The translations under genes were made by a program, and so were the position numbers. The notes under the pieces were generated by a model. That model saw only the letters and a program-made list of their open reading frames with translations, did not search any database and was not told where the DNA came from. From Meira nashicola (lineage: Eukaryota; Basidiomycota; Exobasidiomycetes; Exobasidiales; Brachybasidiaceae), in assembly GCA_001600355.1 (NCBI GenBank), contig BCJU01000001.1, forward strand, positions 3,617,178-3,681,177: 64,000 nucleotides of DNA. Direction: 5' to 3'. This document shows positions 50,524 through 60,406 of the stretch, in pieces (the first letter of the stretch is position 1; every line of letters begins with the position of its first letter).

Positions 50524-52230
50524 ATGCATTTATCGTTCAGATTACCATACTCCAATATCCAAACGATGAGGTATACCAGCACACGAGGTGGAACAGAGGA
50601 GCTTACCTTTGAGGAAGCAGTCCTTCGAGGATTGGCACCTGATGGTGGTCTTTACATTCCGACCACTATACCCGATCTACCTTCAAACTGGGAAACGGAA
50701 TGGGCAAATTTGCCATACGATGAACTAGCTTTCCGCATCCTTTCATTATTCATTCCCGATTCAGAAAAAGAAGGCGGAATTCCATCAGAAGATTTACGCA
50801 AGCTTGTTAAGAAATCATATTCAACTTTCCGAGCATCTGAAGTAACACCTCTGAAACAATTGAGCGAAAAACAATGGTGCTTGGAACTTTGGCATGGTCC
50901 TACATTTGCATTCAAAGATGTAGCTCTTCAAACATTGGGAAACTTGTTTGAATACTTTTTGGCAAGAAAGAATGCCTATTTGAAACCAAACGAAGCACGT
51001 CATACGCTCACAGTTTTAGGAGCTACAAGTGGAGATACAGGAAGTGCAGCTATTGCCGGACTGCGATCAAAAACAGATATTGATATATACATCTTGTTCC
51101 CTAAAGGTCGCGTGAGCCCTATCCAAGAAGCGCAAATGACTACAGTCTTGGATGAAAATGTGCACAATTTGACATTAGAAGGAACATTCGATGACTGTCA
51201 AGATGTTGTAAAAGCATGCTTTGGTGATGCTCAATTCAATGCAAAACATCATTTGGCAGCTATTAATTCCATCAATTTTGCACGTATCCTTTCACAAATC
51301 GTTTATTACTTTTCAGCTTATTTCCAATTCAAAAAGGCAAATTCAGGTTCCGATGCAAAGATCCAATTTGTCGTACCAACTGGAAACTTTGGTGATATAT
51401 TAGCAGGTTATTATGCAAAGAGACTTGGATTACCAACAGCCGGTCTAGTGGTCGCAACTAACGAGAACGATATTCTCCAACGATTCTGGGCTACTGGAAG
51501 GTATGAAAAGCACGATTCTTCTTCGGAAGGCTCAGCACAAACAGCACCTGCTGCAGGATCATCTGATGGAAGTCAGTCTGCAGTTGGAGGGGTCAAGGCA
51601 ACTTTGAGTCCTGCAATGGACATCCTCGTATCCTCTAACTTTGAACGTCTCTTGTGGTATATCGCCCTTGAATCACAAGGGAAAGGCAATGACGCTTCTG
51701 CCCGTCAAGCAGCAAGCAAGCAAGTGAACCAATGGATGCAAGATCTCAAATTGACCGGAAGGATGACTGTGAGCAAAGAACAATTAGCTTTAGCTCAAAG
51801 AGACTTTATTGCAGAACGTGTCAGTGATCAACAAACCAAGGAGACAATCTTACAGTACTTCACAGCCAAGCCATCTTCCTACCTTGTCGATCCACATACA
51901 GCTGTTGGTTTCAATGCAGCAAATCGTGTTCAATCTGGCGATGTTGTACAGATTGTTCTCTCTACAGCTCATCCAGCCAAATTCGCAGAAGCAGTCACTT
52001 CAAGTTTAGAGAGTGCCAACGTACCTTTTGATTTCGAAAAGGATGTTTTGCCAAAAGAGATGGTTGGATTGCTAGAAAAGGAGAGAAGGGTTGAAGATGT
52101 TCGTTTGGCCGATGCTGCTGATTCCAAAGGATCAACGGTGGATCGTCTATGTCAAGCAACTCGTCAAGTCTTGGACAGGAATGCACAAAACTCTAAGAAA
52201 GTTTCTTCACAAGCTTTACCTAGCGTTTGA
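50524..52230 (+). CDS. THR4: threonine synthase
   Basis: This 568-residue PLP enzyme converts O-phosphohomoserine to L-threonine, the last step of threonine synthesis. The N-terminal motif MRYTSTRGGTEELTFEEAVL (Met15) is the typical start of fungal threonine synthases, so translation may begin at 50566 rather than at the first ATG. The PLP lysine is Lys131 in LWHGPTFAFKDVALQTLGN. Other motifs are GATSGDTGSAAIAGLR, FVVPTGNFGDILAGYYAKRL and the C-terminal VDPHTAVGFNAANR. A Ser/Ala-rich insert of about 25 residues lies near 330-355. Intronless. The stop is only 81 bp from the stop of the convergent CDT2-like gene, so the transcripts probably overlap. Confidence 0.96.
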   Translation: MHLSFRLPYSNIQTMRYTSTRGGTEELTFEEAVLRGLAPDGGLYIPTTIPDLPSNWETEWANLPYDELAFRILSLFIPDSEKEGGIPSEDLRKLVKKSYSTFRASEVTPLKQLSEKQWCLELWHGPTFAFKDVALQTLGNLFEYFLARKNAYLKPNEARHTLTVLGATSGDTGSAAIAGLRSKTDIDIYILFPKGRVSPIQEAQMTTVLDENVHNLTLEGTFDDCQDVVKACFGDAQFNAKHHLAAINSINFARILSQIVYYFSAYFQFKKANSGSDAKIQFVVPTGNFGDILAGYYAKRLGLPTAGLVVATNENDILQRFWATGRYEKHDSSSEGSAQTAPAAGSSDGSQSAVGGVKATLSPAMDILVSSNFERLLWYIALESQGKGNDASARQAASKQVNQWMQDLKLTGRMTVSKEQLALAQRDFIAERVSDQQTKETILQYFTAKPSSYLVDPHTAVGFNAANRVQSGDVVQIVLSTAHPAKFAEAVTSSLESANVPFDFEKDVLPKEMVGLLEKERRVEDVRLADAADSKGSTVDRLCQATRQVLDRNAQNSKKVSSQALPSV

Positions 52231-52310
52231 GTGTGGGAATTAAGTTTATAAATTGATATTAATGTACAATGAGGTTGAATTACATGATAAACACCCAACA
52301 CATAATTTGA

Positions 52311-54557
52311 TTAATTTTGCGATGCACTCCATGTGCGAATGGTATGATCATCAGAAATGGATGCCAACGTTGGACCGTTTGGACCATGCGCCCAAGATAT
52401 ACCGTTGATTTCGAAATTGTTCCGATGAGCACCATGTAAGATAGCAGGTTTTGCCATTTCGATTAGCTCTTCTTGACCTTGTCCATAGATGGAAATGTTG
52501 TCTTTGGTGGTTGACAGGAAGAAGTCAGGATCCTCTGGTACTGGAGATAAAGAGGAGGATTGTTGCTTGGTTCCAGTAATTTGTAAGTCGGCCATATGTA
52601 CGCCCAAAGAAGAAAGTTCAGCTGCAGCTTTGCTTGCAGCATGCGTATCCCATACAGATACTGCTCCTGAACTGCAACCTAAAGCCAAAGTTCTTTCATC
52701 ATCATGAAGTGCCAATCGAGCATAGAGAGAGTTGCCTCTTTGAGCTGGATCAAACATTGGTCCTATTGGTAAACCAAGATCGGTTGTAGAGCGTGCTTTT
52801 AGATCGTAAAGAGGAAGTGTATAAATACAACCATCCGTACAAGCAGCAAATACTTTTGTAGAAGAAGCAACAATGCTTGAGATGCCATGTGGACTTTTAT
52901 TTTTTGTGAATTGTAAAGAAACGTCTAAACCAGCTTCTAATGGATCATTGATCGTCATCAAATTTTCTTCCATTTGATCATGCATATTTATATCATCATA
53001 GCTAGCCATCGAACGAAGATCCCATAATTTCACAATTCCATCACCCGAACCTGCACTGCATAAGATGTTAGCACCTCTTCCAGGTACGTAGGTTAAAGAA
53101 GTGATACCTTTTGGGGATCTTCCTTGTACACCACGTCTGCCACCACGACTTCCAGGACCTTTAAGCGGTCGCACAGGTTCGACAGTATGTGCTCCCCATA
53201 TTGAAGCAATAGGTGCTGAACCCTTTGCGTCATCTTCTCGTGCGTTCATCAAATCGGGAGCACGTAAATCGTACAAATGAATCGCTCCATCCCTTCCACC
53301 ACTGCAAAGAATATTTCCGTTTCCGTTTGGATCCCAAGAAATTGATCTTGGCGTACCACGATGACCAGAAAATGCTCGAATTTGTTCACCTGTTGCCGTA
53401 TTCCAAACTCGAATTTGATAATCACTTCCGCCCGTTGCAATCATTTCATCGTCCGATCTCCATTTCACTTCAAATATTGAACCATCATGTGCAAGCCAAG
53501 AAGGTGTTGATCCATCATCTTCTGACATTGCACCTTCTAATGTATTCAATAAGAATACTCTACCTTCATTATTGCCCACTGCAAGCCATTGTGCTTGTTG
53601 ACCATTCAAAGATCTTGAAGAATTTGCATATTCACCGCAAATAGGATGAGAGAATTGATGAGTGTTTTGTTCTGATGGCAAAGTAAACAAATCCAAAGAA
53701 GGTGTAGAAGTCGTATAAAAGCTCGAATGGAATGTTCTTTGTGAAAAATTACACATTCGCCCTGATCCACCACCTCCAAGTCTACCGGCAACGCTCAACA
53801 CTCCACGACCTAGACAACCCAATGTATTACCGCGTGAAGAAGTGGCGAATGCAAGATGACCAAGATTATTCGATCGCATCGCATGCATATACGAAGCCAT
53901 ATTCGTGGTCACCAACCCTGCTCGTTGTGAGAGCGGTACAGGAATTGGCATAGCAGGCGGTTGTGCGTTTCGAAAGGAAGCTGGTATGAAACGAGATTGA
54001 CTGGCATTGTTTGCAGGTGTAAAAGGACTCTTGATTGGTGAAGATGTGAGATTGGAGGAAGACCTTTGATGTTTCGATTTTGAAGGTGATATATCGACCA
54101 AAGGTTGACGTTTTCGTGCTATAGATTTTGGTGTCATTTTTGTAGGAGTCCAAGGACTGATATTCGTCCGTTTATCTATATTCTCTTCATCATCTAAATC
54201 CTCATCTGAATCACTCCAATCACCAGTGCGCTTTTTTGACCTTTGAGCTGCTCTACGATCTTTTGAGAACCTCGCAAAAAGAGGAGCAGCTCTTGAAGGT
54301 GTTACTGTACCTTTAATCATAAATCGAGAAGGTGATGGTTGTGTTTGTTTTGATTTAGCTTTGACTCGTATTGATCGACCTCCAAAAAGATCATCACATT
54401 CTTCATCACTGCTATCATCAAATGCATGATGTAAGCTATGTACCGTTCCTCGCCATGACTTTGTAGGTGTACTCGGTCCACCGGATGATAATATTTGAGT
54501 TCTCGCAAATGAATCTGACGATGATGGCGAAGCGAGCGGAGGAGTTCGCATCATCAT
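52311..54557 (-). CDS. WD40-repeat protein, Cdt2/DTL-like CRL4 substrate receptor
   Basis: The 748-residue protein has a disordered N-terminal about 240 residues, with acidic (FDDSSDEECDDLFGG) and basic stretches and several S/T-P sites (TPTK, SPSK). A beta-propeller of about seven WD repeats follows. Diagnostic repeats are SWLAHDGSIFEVKWRSDDEM, IATGGSDYQIRVWNTATGE, GHRGTPRSISWDPNGNGNIL, CSGGRDGAIHLYDLRAP, SAGSGDGIVKLWDLRS and the last, ISDDHTIRTWSASQN. This order and spacing are those of Cdt2/DTL, the CRL4 receptor that drives PCNA-dependent destruction of Cdt1, Spd1 or p21-type proteins in S phase. Placement in Cdt2 rather than another DCAF is by pattern only. Intronless, start ATG 54557. 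Confidence 0.78.
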   Translation of the reverse strand: MMMRTPPLASPSSSDSFARTQILSSGGPSTPTKSWRGTVHSLHHAFDDSSDEECDDLFGGRSIRVKAKSKQTQPSPSRFMIKGTVTPSRAAPLFARFSKDRRAAQRSKKRTGDWSDSDEDLDDEENIDKRTNISPWTPTKMTPKSIARKRQPLVDISPSKSKHQRSSSNLTSSPIKSPFTPANNASQSRFIPASFRNAQPPAMPIPVPLSQRAGLVTTNMASYMHAMRSNNLGHLAFATSSRGNTLGCLGRGVLSVAGRLGGGGSGRMCNFSQRTFHSSFYTTSTPSLDLFTLPSEQNTHQFSHPICGEYANSSRSLNGQQAQWLAVGNNEGRVFLLNTLEGAMSEDDGSTPSWLAHDGSIFEVKWRSDDEMIATGGSDYQIRVWNTATGEQIRAFSGHRGTPRSISWDPNGNGNILCSGGRDGAIHLYDLRAPDLMNAREDDAKGSAPIASIWGAHTVEPVRPLKGPGSRGGRRGVQGRSPKGITSLTYVPGRGANILCSAGSGDGIVKLWDLRSMASYDDINMHDQMEENLMTINDPLEAGLDVSLQFTKNKSPHGISSIVASSTKVFAACTDGCIYTLPLYDLKARSTTDLGLPIGPMFDPAQRGNSLYARLALHDDERTLALGCSSGAVSVWDTHAASKAAAELSSLGVHMADLQITGTKQQSSSLSPVPEDPDFFLSTTKDNISIYGQGQEELIEMAKPAILHGAHRNNFEINGISWAHGPNGPTLASISDDHTIRTWSASQN

Positions 54558-54860
54558 GTTACTTAATTGTGACTGTTACACATAAGTTATGCCAACTTGT
54601 CAGAATGAAAGGTAGATAGTGTAAGAATATAGTTAATAAGAATGGTGGCAAGAGTTCAATCAAAATTGATAATTTAGCTAAACTTCTTTCAGTGTTGGTC
54701 TCAAAGCATTAATTCTTGGGATACTGTGAAAGTGCTGAGCAAATTACGCGATTCAATCTCTCTACACGAAGTAGTCGCGTGTCTACGCGTTTGCTCGCGT
54801 GTTTAGGATATGTTATTTATTAATGTACAAGTGATATGTGCATACAGTAGGGTATCATGA
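54558..54860. other. spacer between the CDT2-like and TDT transporter genes
   Basis: About 300 bp upstream of the minus-strand CDT2-like gene, with clustered CGCG/ACGCG motifs at about 54745-54800. No gene seen. Confidence 0.5.
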
Positions 54861-56495
54861 TCATCTTTTGTTTAAGAGTGGATCTAAAGGTAAATCTGCG
54901 ATGCAAGGTGCAATGAGAAGATTACCGGAAAAGAAACCTTTAACGGTTGGGATAGCGACTGAAACCCAAAGCATAAAGTTTCCCAAAACGAATCCGGTAT
55001 AAACAATCTTTAACGTTAACGAATCCAATTCGATTGCTAATCTAGCCGTGCAAATTGCCAAAGAGGCAAGCGGGAAAGTAAAACTCCAAAAACCCATATT
55101 GAATTTGAGATAACCTCTTTTCCATTCGAGCAAAAATGTTGCCGTTCCCATCATTAACCACCATATTCCCAATGCAAACAATAATAAAGCTGCTACCATT
55201 CCAGCACCGTAAAATGCTTCTCCAACCCCGATTGTGAGTTGTGGAATGCCAGTAGTTGGTGTAGATGATATACGAGGGAATAGAAGCATTGCTACTTTTC
55301 CTAGATGCAAAGCTGCTTCTCCACCTTGACCACAAGGTCCCAAAGGTAAAAATACAGAAACGATCACTTCTCTTGGCGGTGCTTTGAATAAGATCAATCT
55401 TTGAAGATACAACACCAATATCATCATTGCTAAAGGAAGTCCGATTCCTAATTGCATGTATCCTACCACCATGACTGTGAATGCCAAGGTAGGATAACGT
55501 TCAATCAAATGTTCAGAAATTACGCTCGCGAGGGCTGCCGCAGTGATTGGTGGCACGACAGGAAGCAATAAAGCTGCTGTTGTACCTTCGAATCTGTGCC
55601 CTTTTTGATATGTGACAATACTCCAAGGAACACCTAGAGCTACAATTGTTGATAAAAGACAGCAGAAGAAAAATAAGCCAACAGCAACAAATGTTGGCCA
55701 CATCCCTAAATCGAATGATGTCGTACCAAGTTGACAAATGCCAGACGTGATTGTTATCAATCCCATAGGCACCGTTCCTAAGAACATGGATTTTTGAGGA
55801 TGTTTGATTGTAAGTGGTAATACTTGAGGAAAGAGAATATATCTTGCAAGAAACGATGCTGAAAAGATGATAAAAATTGCGATATCCACCAAAAGATAAA
55901 CCAGAGCTGGCCAACGAATAAACGATCGAAAGAAGGGAGAGTATCGTTCTGTACCCCATATTTGCCCTAATAAAGTAAGTAATGTTGCAATCACCCCTGT
56001 TCCCATCGTTACGCTAAACCAAGAAGGAGTGAAATGCAAAACTTTACCCTTCAATGATAAACCAACTGAACGATTCCCTTTCTCACCATCCTTTTCTTCT
56101 CCTTCCTCTTGCTTGTCAGAGTCTACTCCATTATCGTTTCGAGCACCACCAAGTCTTTCTCCCTCTAGCGCAATCGATTCCTCTTTGGTAAGACCTATAC
56201 TACTATACAAACCATCCAAGCCACCTTTTCTAGGCTCTCCAGCTCCAAAAGCTAGAGCCAAGCCAACTTCATCTTGTGTGAATTCTGTATCATCGTCAAT
56301 TCCTTCTCGATTGGCCTTCGAAGTGGGTAATTGAGGCGCATTCAAAGGGCTCAAAGATGGTGAATTGGATGTAACAGCAATCACTCTCTCTTCTCTTTGA
56401 TTGTTTGTGTCATTGGATGTTGATATGGATGAACTTCCTCGATTTTCATCGCTATTACTTCTGCTAGTCGTAGTAAGCGTATTGGATGCATCCAT
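54861..56495 (-). CDS. TDT-family membrane transporter (Ssu1 sulfite pump / Mae1 malate permease type)
   Basis: The 544-residue integral plasma-membrane protein has a disordered hydrophilic N-terminus of about 150 residues and then about ten transmembrane helices. The family signature opens the membrane part: FTPSWFSVTMGTGVIATLLT. This is followed by SMFLGTVPMGLITITSGICQ, GVPWSIVTYQKGH, LLPVVPPITAAALASVISEH and FLPLGPCGQGGEAALHLGK. Together these resemble fungal Ssu1-like sulfite efflux pumps more than Mae1 malate carriers (the PVVPPITAAASG-type and LGPxGQGG motifs are prominent), but the substrate is inference. The longest frame begins TTG at 56522; the first ATG is 56495. Intronless. Confidence 0.85.
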   Translation of the reverse strand: MDASNTLTTTSRSNSDENRGSSSISTSNDTNNQREERVIAVTSNSPSLSPLNAPQLPTSKANREGIDDDTEFTQDEVGLALAFGAGEPRKGGLDGLYSSIGLTKEESIALEGERLGGARNDNGVDSDKQEEGEEKDGEKGNRSVGLSLKGKVLHFTPSWFSVTMGTGVIATLLTLLGQIWGTERYSPFFRSFIRWPALVYLLVDIAIFIIFSASFLARYILFPQVLPLTIKHPQKSMFLGTVPMGLITITSGICQLGTTSFDLGMWPTFVAVGLFFFCCLLSTIVALGVPWSIVTYQKGHRFEGTTAALLLPVVPPITAAALASVISEHLIERYPTLAFTVMVVGYMQLGIGLPLAMMILVLYLQRLILFKAPPREVIVSVFLPLGPCGQGGEAALHLGKVAMLLFPRISSTPTTGIPQLTIGVGEAFYGAGMVAALLLFALGIWWLMMGTATFLLEWKRGYLKFNMGFWSFTFPLASLAICTARLAIELDSLTLKIVYTGFVLGNFMLWVSVAIPTVKGFFSGNLLIAPCIADLPLDPLLNKR

Positions 56496-57448
56496 TGTGA
56501 CCAGGAAATCGTATGCGTCCAAGAATGATCAAAGATGGGAGGAAGAATTGTCATGTTTTTATACACGAAAACAAGCACATTTCTCGAAACCCTATCTTTA
56601 TGCATATATCCGGTGGAGTCGGATTTCTGACTTTTTTTTTGGACAAAATAAAATGCACGGTGAAACTCTCAATGCCCGCTCCGACTAGTCGCATGCGTTC
56701 ATGTATGCAAAAAGATCCCACGGCGTAGCTAAAGATGAACCGAGGTAATTTAGAACAAATAATTCGCGGGAAAACTGTGTGAATTTTTTGGCATCCTTGT
56801 ACGCGTAGTATACGTAATAGAGTTGGTATTTCCGATAAAATCTGCAAGAGTTTGCACATATATATTCCTAGTCATGCTAGATGTCGGAATATCTTTATCT
56901 TTCTTCTTTGGTCGAGTAAAGAGATAGAGTCTCTCGAACAGCTAGCAGTTTTTATTTATATTGTTCAACAATGTATTAGTGTATAGATGTGCTAAATTTG
57001 TACAACATCTTTTGATGAAAGACGATAAAAAAGACAACATAAAGGGCCAGTAAAAAATGACAAATGACTTCTGAAAAGAAGAAAACCAGCAATTTTGAGC
57101 AAAACATAGGTTGTTTGCATCTTGACTTACGTAACGGTAACAGATGACCCGAAGCTGAAATAATCGTAAAAATATGAAGTCCTTGGTATAAAAAAAGTGA
57201 CAAGTGGAAAAAAAATTTTGTGATGCATCAAACGAACAACGAACAACGAAACGGAAATAATTGAGAGAGGTGATACACATGATCGAAACTGTTTTTTGAA
57301 ACGAAAATTGATAAATATTCCTGTATTCCAGAGCTTCTTTTGAAAAACGTTTTATTTCGTGAGATAAATCTTCTAACGATGCAAAAGTCACATGATGTGG
57401 TTGCTTAGGCATACAATAATGTGCGAATGAGTGACCAGAATACCACAA
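56496..57448. other. spacer between riboflavin kinase and the TDT transporter gene
   Basis: About 950 bp containing the transporter promoter and the 3' flank of riboflavin kinase (both minus strand). Frames of up to 168 codons occur but contain long runs of Phe, Cys and Tyr from AT-rich DNA and look non-coding. Confidence 0.5.
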
Positions 57449-58660
57449 TCAGCTGGGTGCAAGCAAAAATGGATCCGCTACATAATCCTGGTAGGGTGAA
57501 CGTGCGAGAGAGTTAAAAGCGACTTTTTTGTCCATTTCGATATCGTCAATGAGTGCTTCTTTGGATACGTAATTGTATTCTGGTCTTATGTATCCTAATA
57601 CCACCACACGCATCTCCAAACCGTAAAAGTCTTGACTGAATTTATGAATGATGTGCACTTCTGCTGTTTTAGTCGTATTGTTGTAGAACGGATTCCAACC
57701 AACGCTCATTACCATCGGATACACCCTTGCATCACGGGAGATGATTGGCACTCGTCTCTTTTTCTTTCTTCGCATTGAACTTGCTTGAGAGCTGGTTGCA
57801 GATGTATCTCGAGGATGTTTGTCTGTTGAAACAGATGTCGGATTTGTTGAAGCTGATGAAGCGGAAGAGGTAGAGAGATTGCTGGATTGTTTGGTAGGCT
57901 GTGGTGCTGAAACGTTACCCTCATTTTTACCAAAGATGGCTGATGCAAGCGAAGGTGAAATACCTTCAGGGTTTGTTGGCGAGACAGGACTGGATTCTGA
58001 GCTGGTTGCTTTGCCTGCACCGCTTCCTCCGCTTGTCGTTCTTTCCAAATTCATTGCACCTGCTTTTTCCAAAATCGTTCGAACACTGCGTGAAGATCGT
58101 GCACTGCTTCTGCTCATCTGTCTCTGCTTCAATGCAAAACTTGGCAGCACGCTTTCGCCCGTTTGTGATAAGTTGACAAGGTCCACATCACTTCCTCCAT
58201 ACACTGGACTTGCGCTCAATACAACTTCATCCCCATCGTCATCAGTTTGTACATCAACATCATCGTCTAGATAATCGTTCTGGAGTGTATGATTGGTCGA
58301 TTCTGAATCTGTGCTATATGGTTGACCTTCGTGTATAGTTTGACCTTCTATGACATCTTCAAGATCTGGATCATCAGGATCTTGCGGTAATATTCTTGCG
58401 AATCCAAAATAAATTCCTGTCCGTTGAAGAGCAGGCTGAGCTTGCATAACTTTGGTTGGTAAATTTGCGGTAGGACATCCCAAATCTTTTCCGCCTCTGC
58501 CAAAGCCTCTTTCTACTACACCTCGAAGATATATCGGATATGGTCTTTCAGGTGCATAACTACCACAAACTTCCGGTCTAGTTGCTCTTGCTTTTGCGAA
58601 TGCGGCTGGTGAAGGTTTCGAAGGATTCTCTGGATCGATCTCTGGTACAGCGGTAGCCAT
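57449..58660 (-). CDS. FMN1: riboflavin kinase with a long Ser-rich internal insertion
   Basis: This 403-residue enzyme phosphorylates riboflavin to FMN using ATP. The conserved N-terminal part (about 25-100) includes PYPIYLRGVVERGFGRGGKD, the nucleotide/flavin motif LGCPTANLP, and TGIYFGFARI. The C-terminal part (about 300-403) continues the same fold: VYPMVMSVGWNPFYNNTTKT, VHIIHKFSQDFYGLEMRVVV, GYIRPEYNYVS and a final helix. Between them lie about 200 residues rich in Ser, Asp and Thr that interrupt the barrel between TGIYFGFA and YPMVMSVGWNP; yeast Fmn1 (about 218 residues) has no such insert of this size. The insert stays open, has no in-frame stop and no clear splice pair, so it is probably translated. 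The frame starts with TTG at 58723; ATG 58660 was chosen. Confidence 0.93.
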   Translation of the reverse strand: MATAVPEIDPENPSKPSPAAFAKARATRPEVCGSYAPERPYPIYLRGVVERGFGRGGKDLGCPTANLPTKVMQAQPALQRTGIYFGFARILPQDPDDPDLEDVIEGQTIHEGQPYSTDSESTNHTLQNDYLDDDVDVQTDDDGDEVVLSASPVYGGSDVDLVNLSQTGESVLPSFALKQRQMSRSSARSSRSVRTILEKAGAMNLERTTSGGSGAGKATSSESSPVSPTNPEGISPSLASAIFGKNEGNVSAPQPTKQSSNLSTSSASSASTNPTSVSTDKHPRDTSATSSQASSMRRKKKRRVPIISRDARVYPMVMSVGWNPFYNNTTKTAEVHIIHKFSQDFYGLEMRVVVLGYIRPEYNYVSKEALIDDIEMDKKVAFNSLARSPYQDYVADPFLLAPS

Positions 58661-60406
58661 GTTTCTATATTTTTTTGGTCTTTCACAGAAATATAGTATT
58701 GCAAGCGATTCTTCTCTCGACAACAGATTTAAATCTCTTTCTTACCCCTCTCGTGATCGAACGAGTCAGATGCGAATCTTCTAATTTCCTCCGATGTATG
58801 CGATCTATCCAAACAATGACAGTAAAAAACCCCTTTGGCAAGATCCCGATCAATGTACTTGTAGATATACCAAATTTTAAAGAATGTTGATTGTGTTTGA
58901 AATTCTTAAAAAATATCTTGAATGACTGTCAAATGTCAAAATGTTTTGTGTGCGTAAGAGAAAGATTGATTACAATAACGAAAGAACGGAGTTTAATCAA
59001 TGGGTTGTCGTGTAAATGAAAGAATTTGACTTTTCCCGTTAGAGGTGAGCCTAGACCAAGCATGCATTCATAGACACACACGTATGAATGTACGTACGCC
59101 TACACGCATTTGTGCACTAAGAATCAACACTTCTTAGCTTGATCCAACTTTTTTTTTTTTGACTATCGTTTTGCCTTGATTTCAGACTCAGCACCGATGT
59201 AAGGGCTGAACGAATTAGAAGTCACTGCTTTGATACTGCAAATTCAGACTTATGGGAAACGTCAAAAGGTCTTGAAGTTCCTACATGTGGTTGATTCCAC
59301 GCGTATGCAGTAAGGATAGAATTTGCGCAAAGCGCGTCAAATGTTTTTTAGGCAAAAAAGCTTGAGCCAAATCGGTTTATTCCATAGAGTTGTTGCACTT
59401 AGTCTACATTTATTTTAGCGCGGTTTCTTCTTAACGCCCAACACTGTCTTCGGTTTAAGTCAGATCAAAAGTAGGGATCTAAGAGCCCGCACTTGTATTG
59501 TTCTTTTATTGCGCTGCGCAAAAAACCAGTGCATAAATCCCGAGTAGCATTTATTAACCGACAACTTGATCGCTGCTTTTCTATTATTATTTTATTGTTT
59601 TCGGTGAAAAAGGGTCCACCTTTTGATGATTGTTACGCCGCACGCCTTTTTCCTCTTTGGCTGCTGCTGCTTCTGCATTTGATAAAATATTCTGTTCTTC
59701 GGAATGCTTTGTCCTAGTGAAGAACAATAAATCATCTTTAATGAAAGAAGTGTGAACAGTATCGTAAAAATTAGTGGCCAAAACCCCATGCATGTTTCAT
59801 AAAAAATATGCATTAGTGTGTGACCGCACTTTTGGATTGCTGTGTTGCATCGCGAGTGACAAAATACTACACATGCTCGGGAGATCTTCTAGAACGCAAT
59901 GATCTTCACAATTAGAAGTTGTCTTATCAATTTAGACGGATTACTAACCAATGGACAATGTGATCAAAAAAGTGGCAGTGCGCCTCCGGTACCTGTAACC
60001 CGGTAAATTAGCTGTTGGCTTACAACAATCATGTATGAATAATGTACCACGACACAGCATATTGATCTAGATAAGACCTTTAGTGTATTCTGATATAAGC
60101 TAAATCATCACTGAACCTTACAAACCTTCTGCATGCACGACGCAATTCCATTGTCAAGCGTACTGCATTAAAAGGGAGGTTTCCGTCATGTAAGATGGAC
60201 ATACAAATAGAAGCCCGCATTTGCACATACATATGAATAGAATCGTAAGATAATTAGTTTATAATCCTCACAATGCTCGTCTTTCATATGGAATCGCTCA
60301 AAATATGCATTTAGTAAAGAGAAGCATGAAAATAGCACACCAAGAAATGTGAAAAAGAAAAAAGAATCGTAATAAAGAAAAGAGAGTCCCCTATGAAACG
60401 CATGAT
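58661..60406. other. 1.7-kb spacer upstream of riboflavin kinase
   Basis: AT-rich DNA between two minus-strand genes, holding the riboflavin kinase promoter. It has TACGCC near 59097, a TTTAGCGCGG motif near 59414 and TACGCC near 59634. No RNA gene or convincing protein gene was seen. Confidence 0.5.

Noticed and set aside
56942..57448. 168-codon minus-strand frame directly downstream of riboflavin kinase
   Set aside because: It follows the stop codon of riboflavin kinase in the 3' flank and is Phe/Cys/Tyr-rich; no domain is visible, and its apparent abutment is chance.
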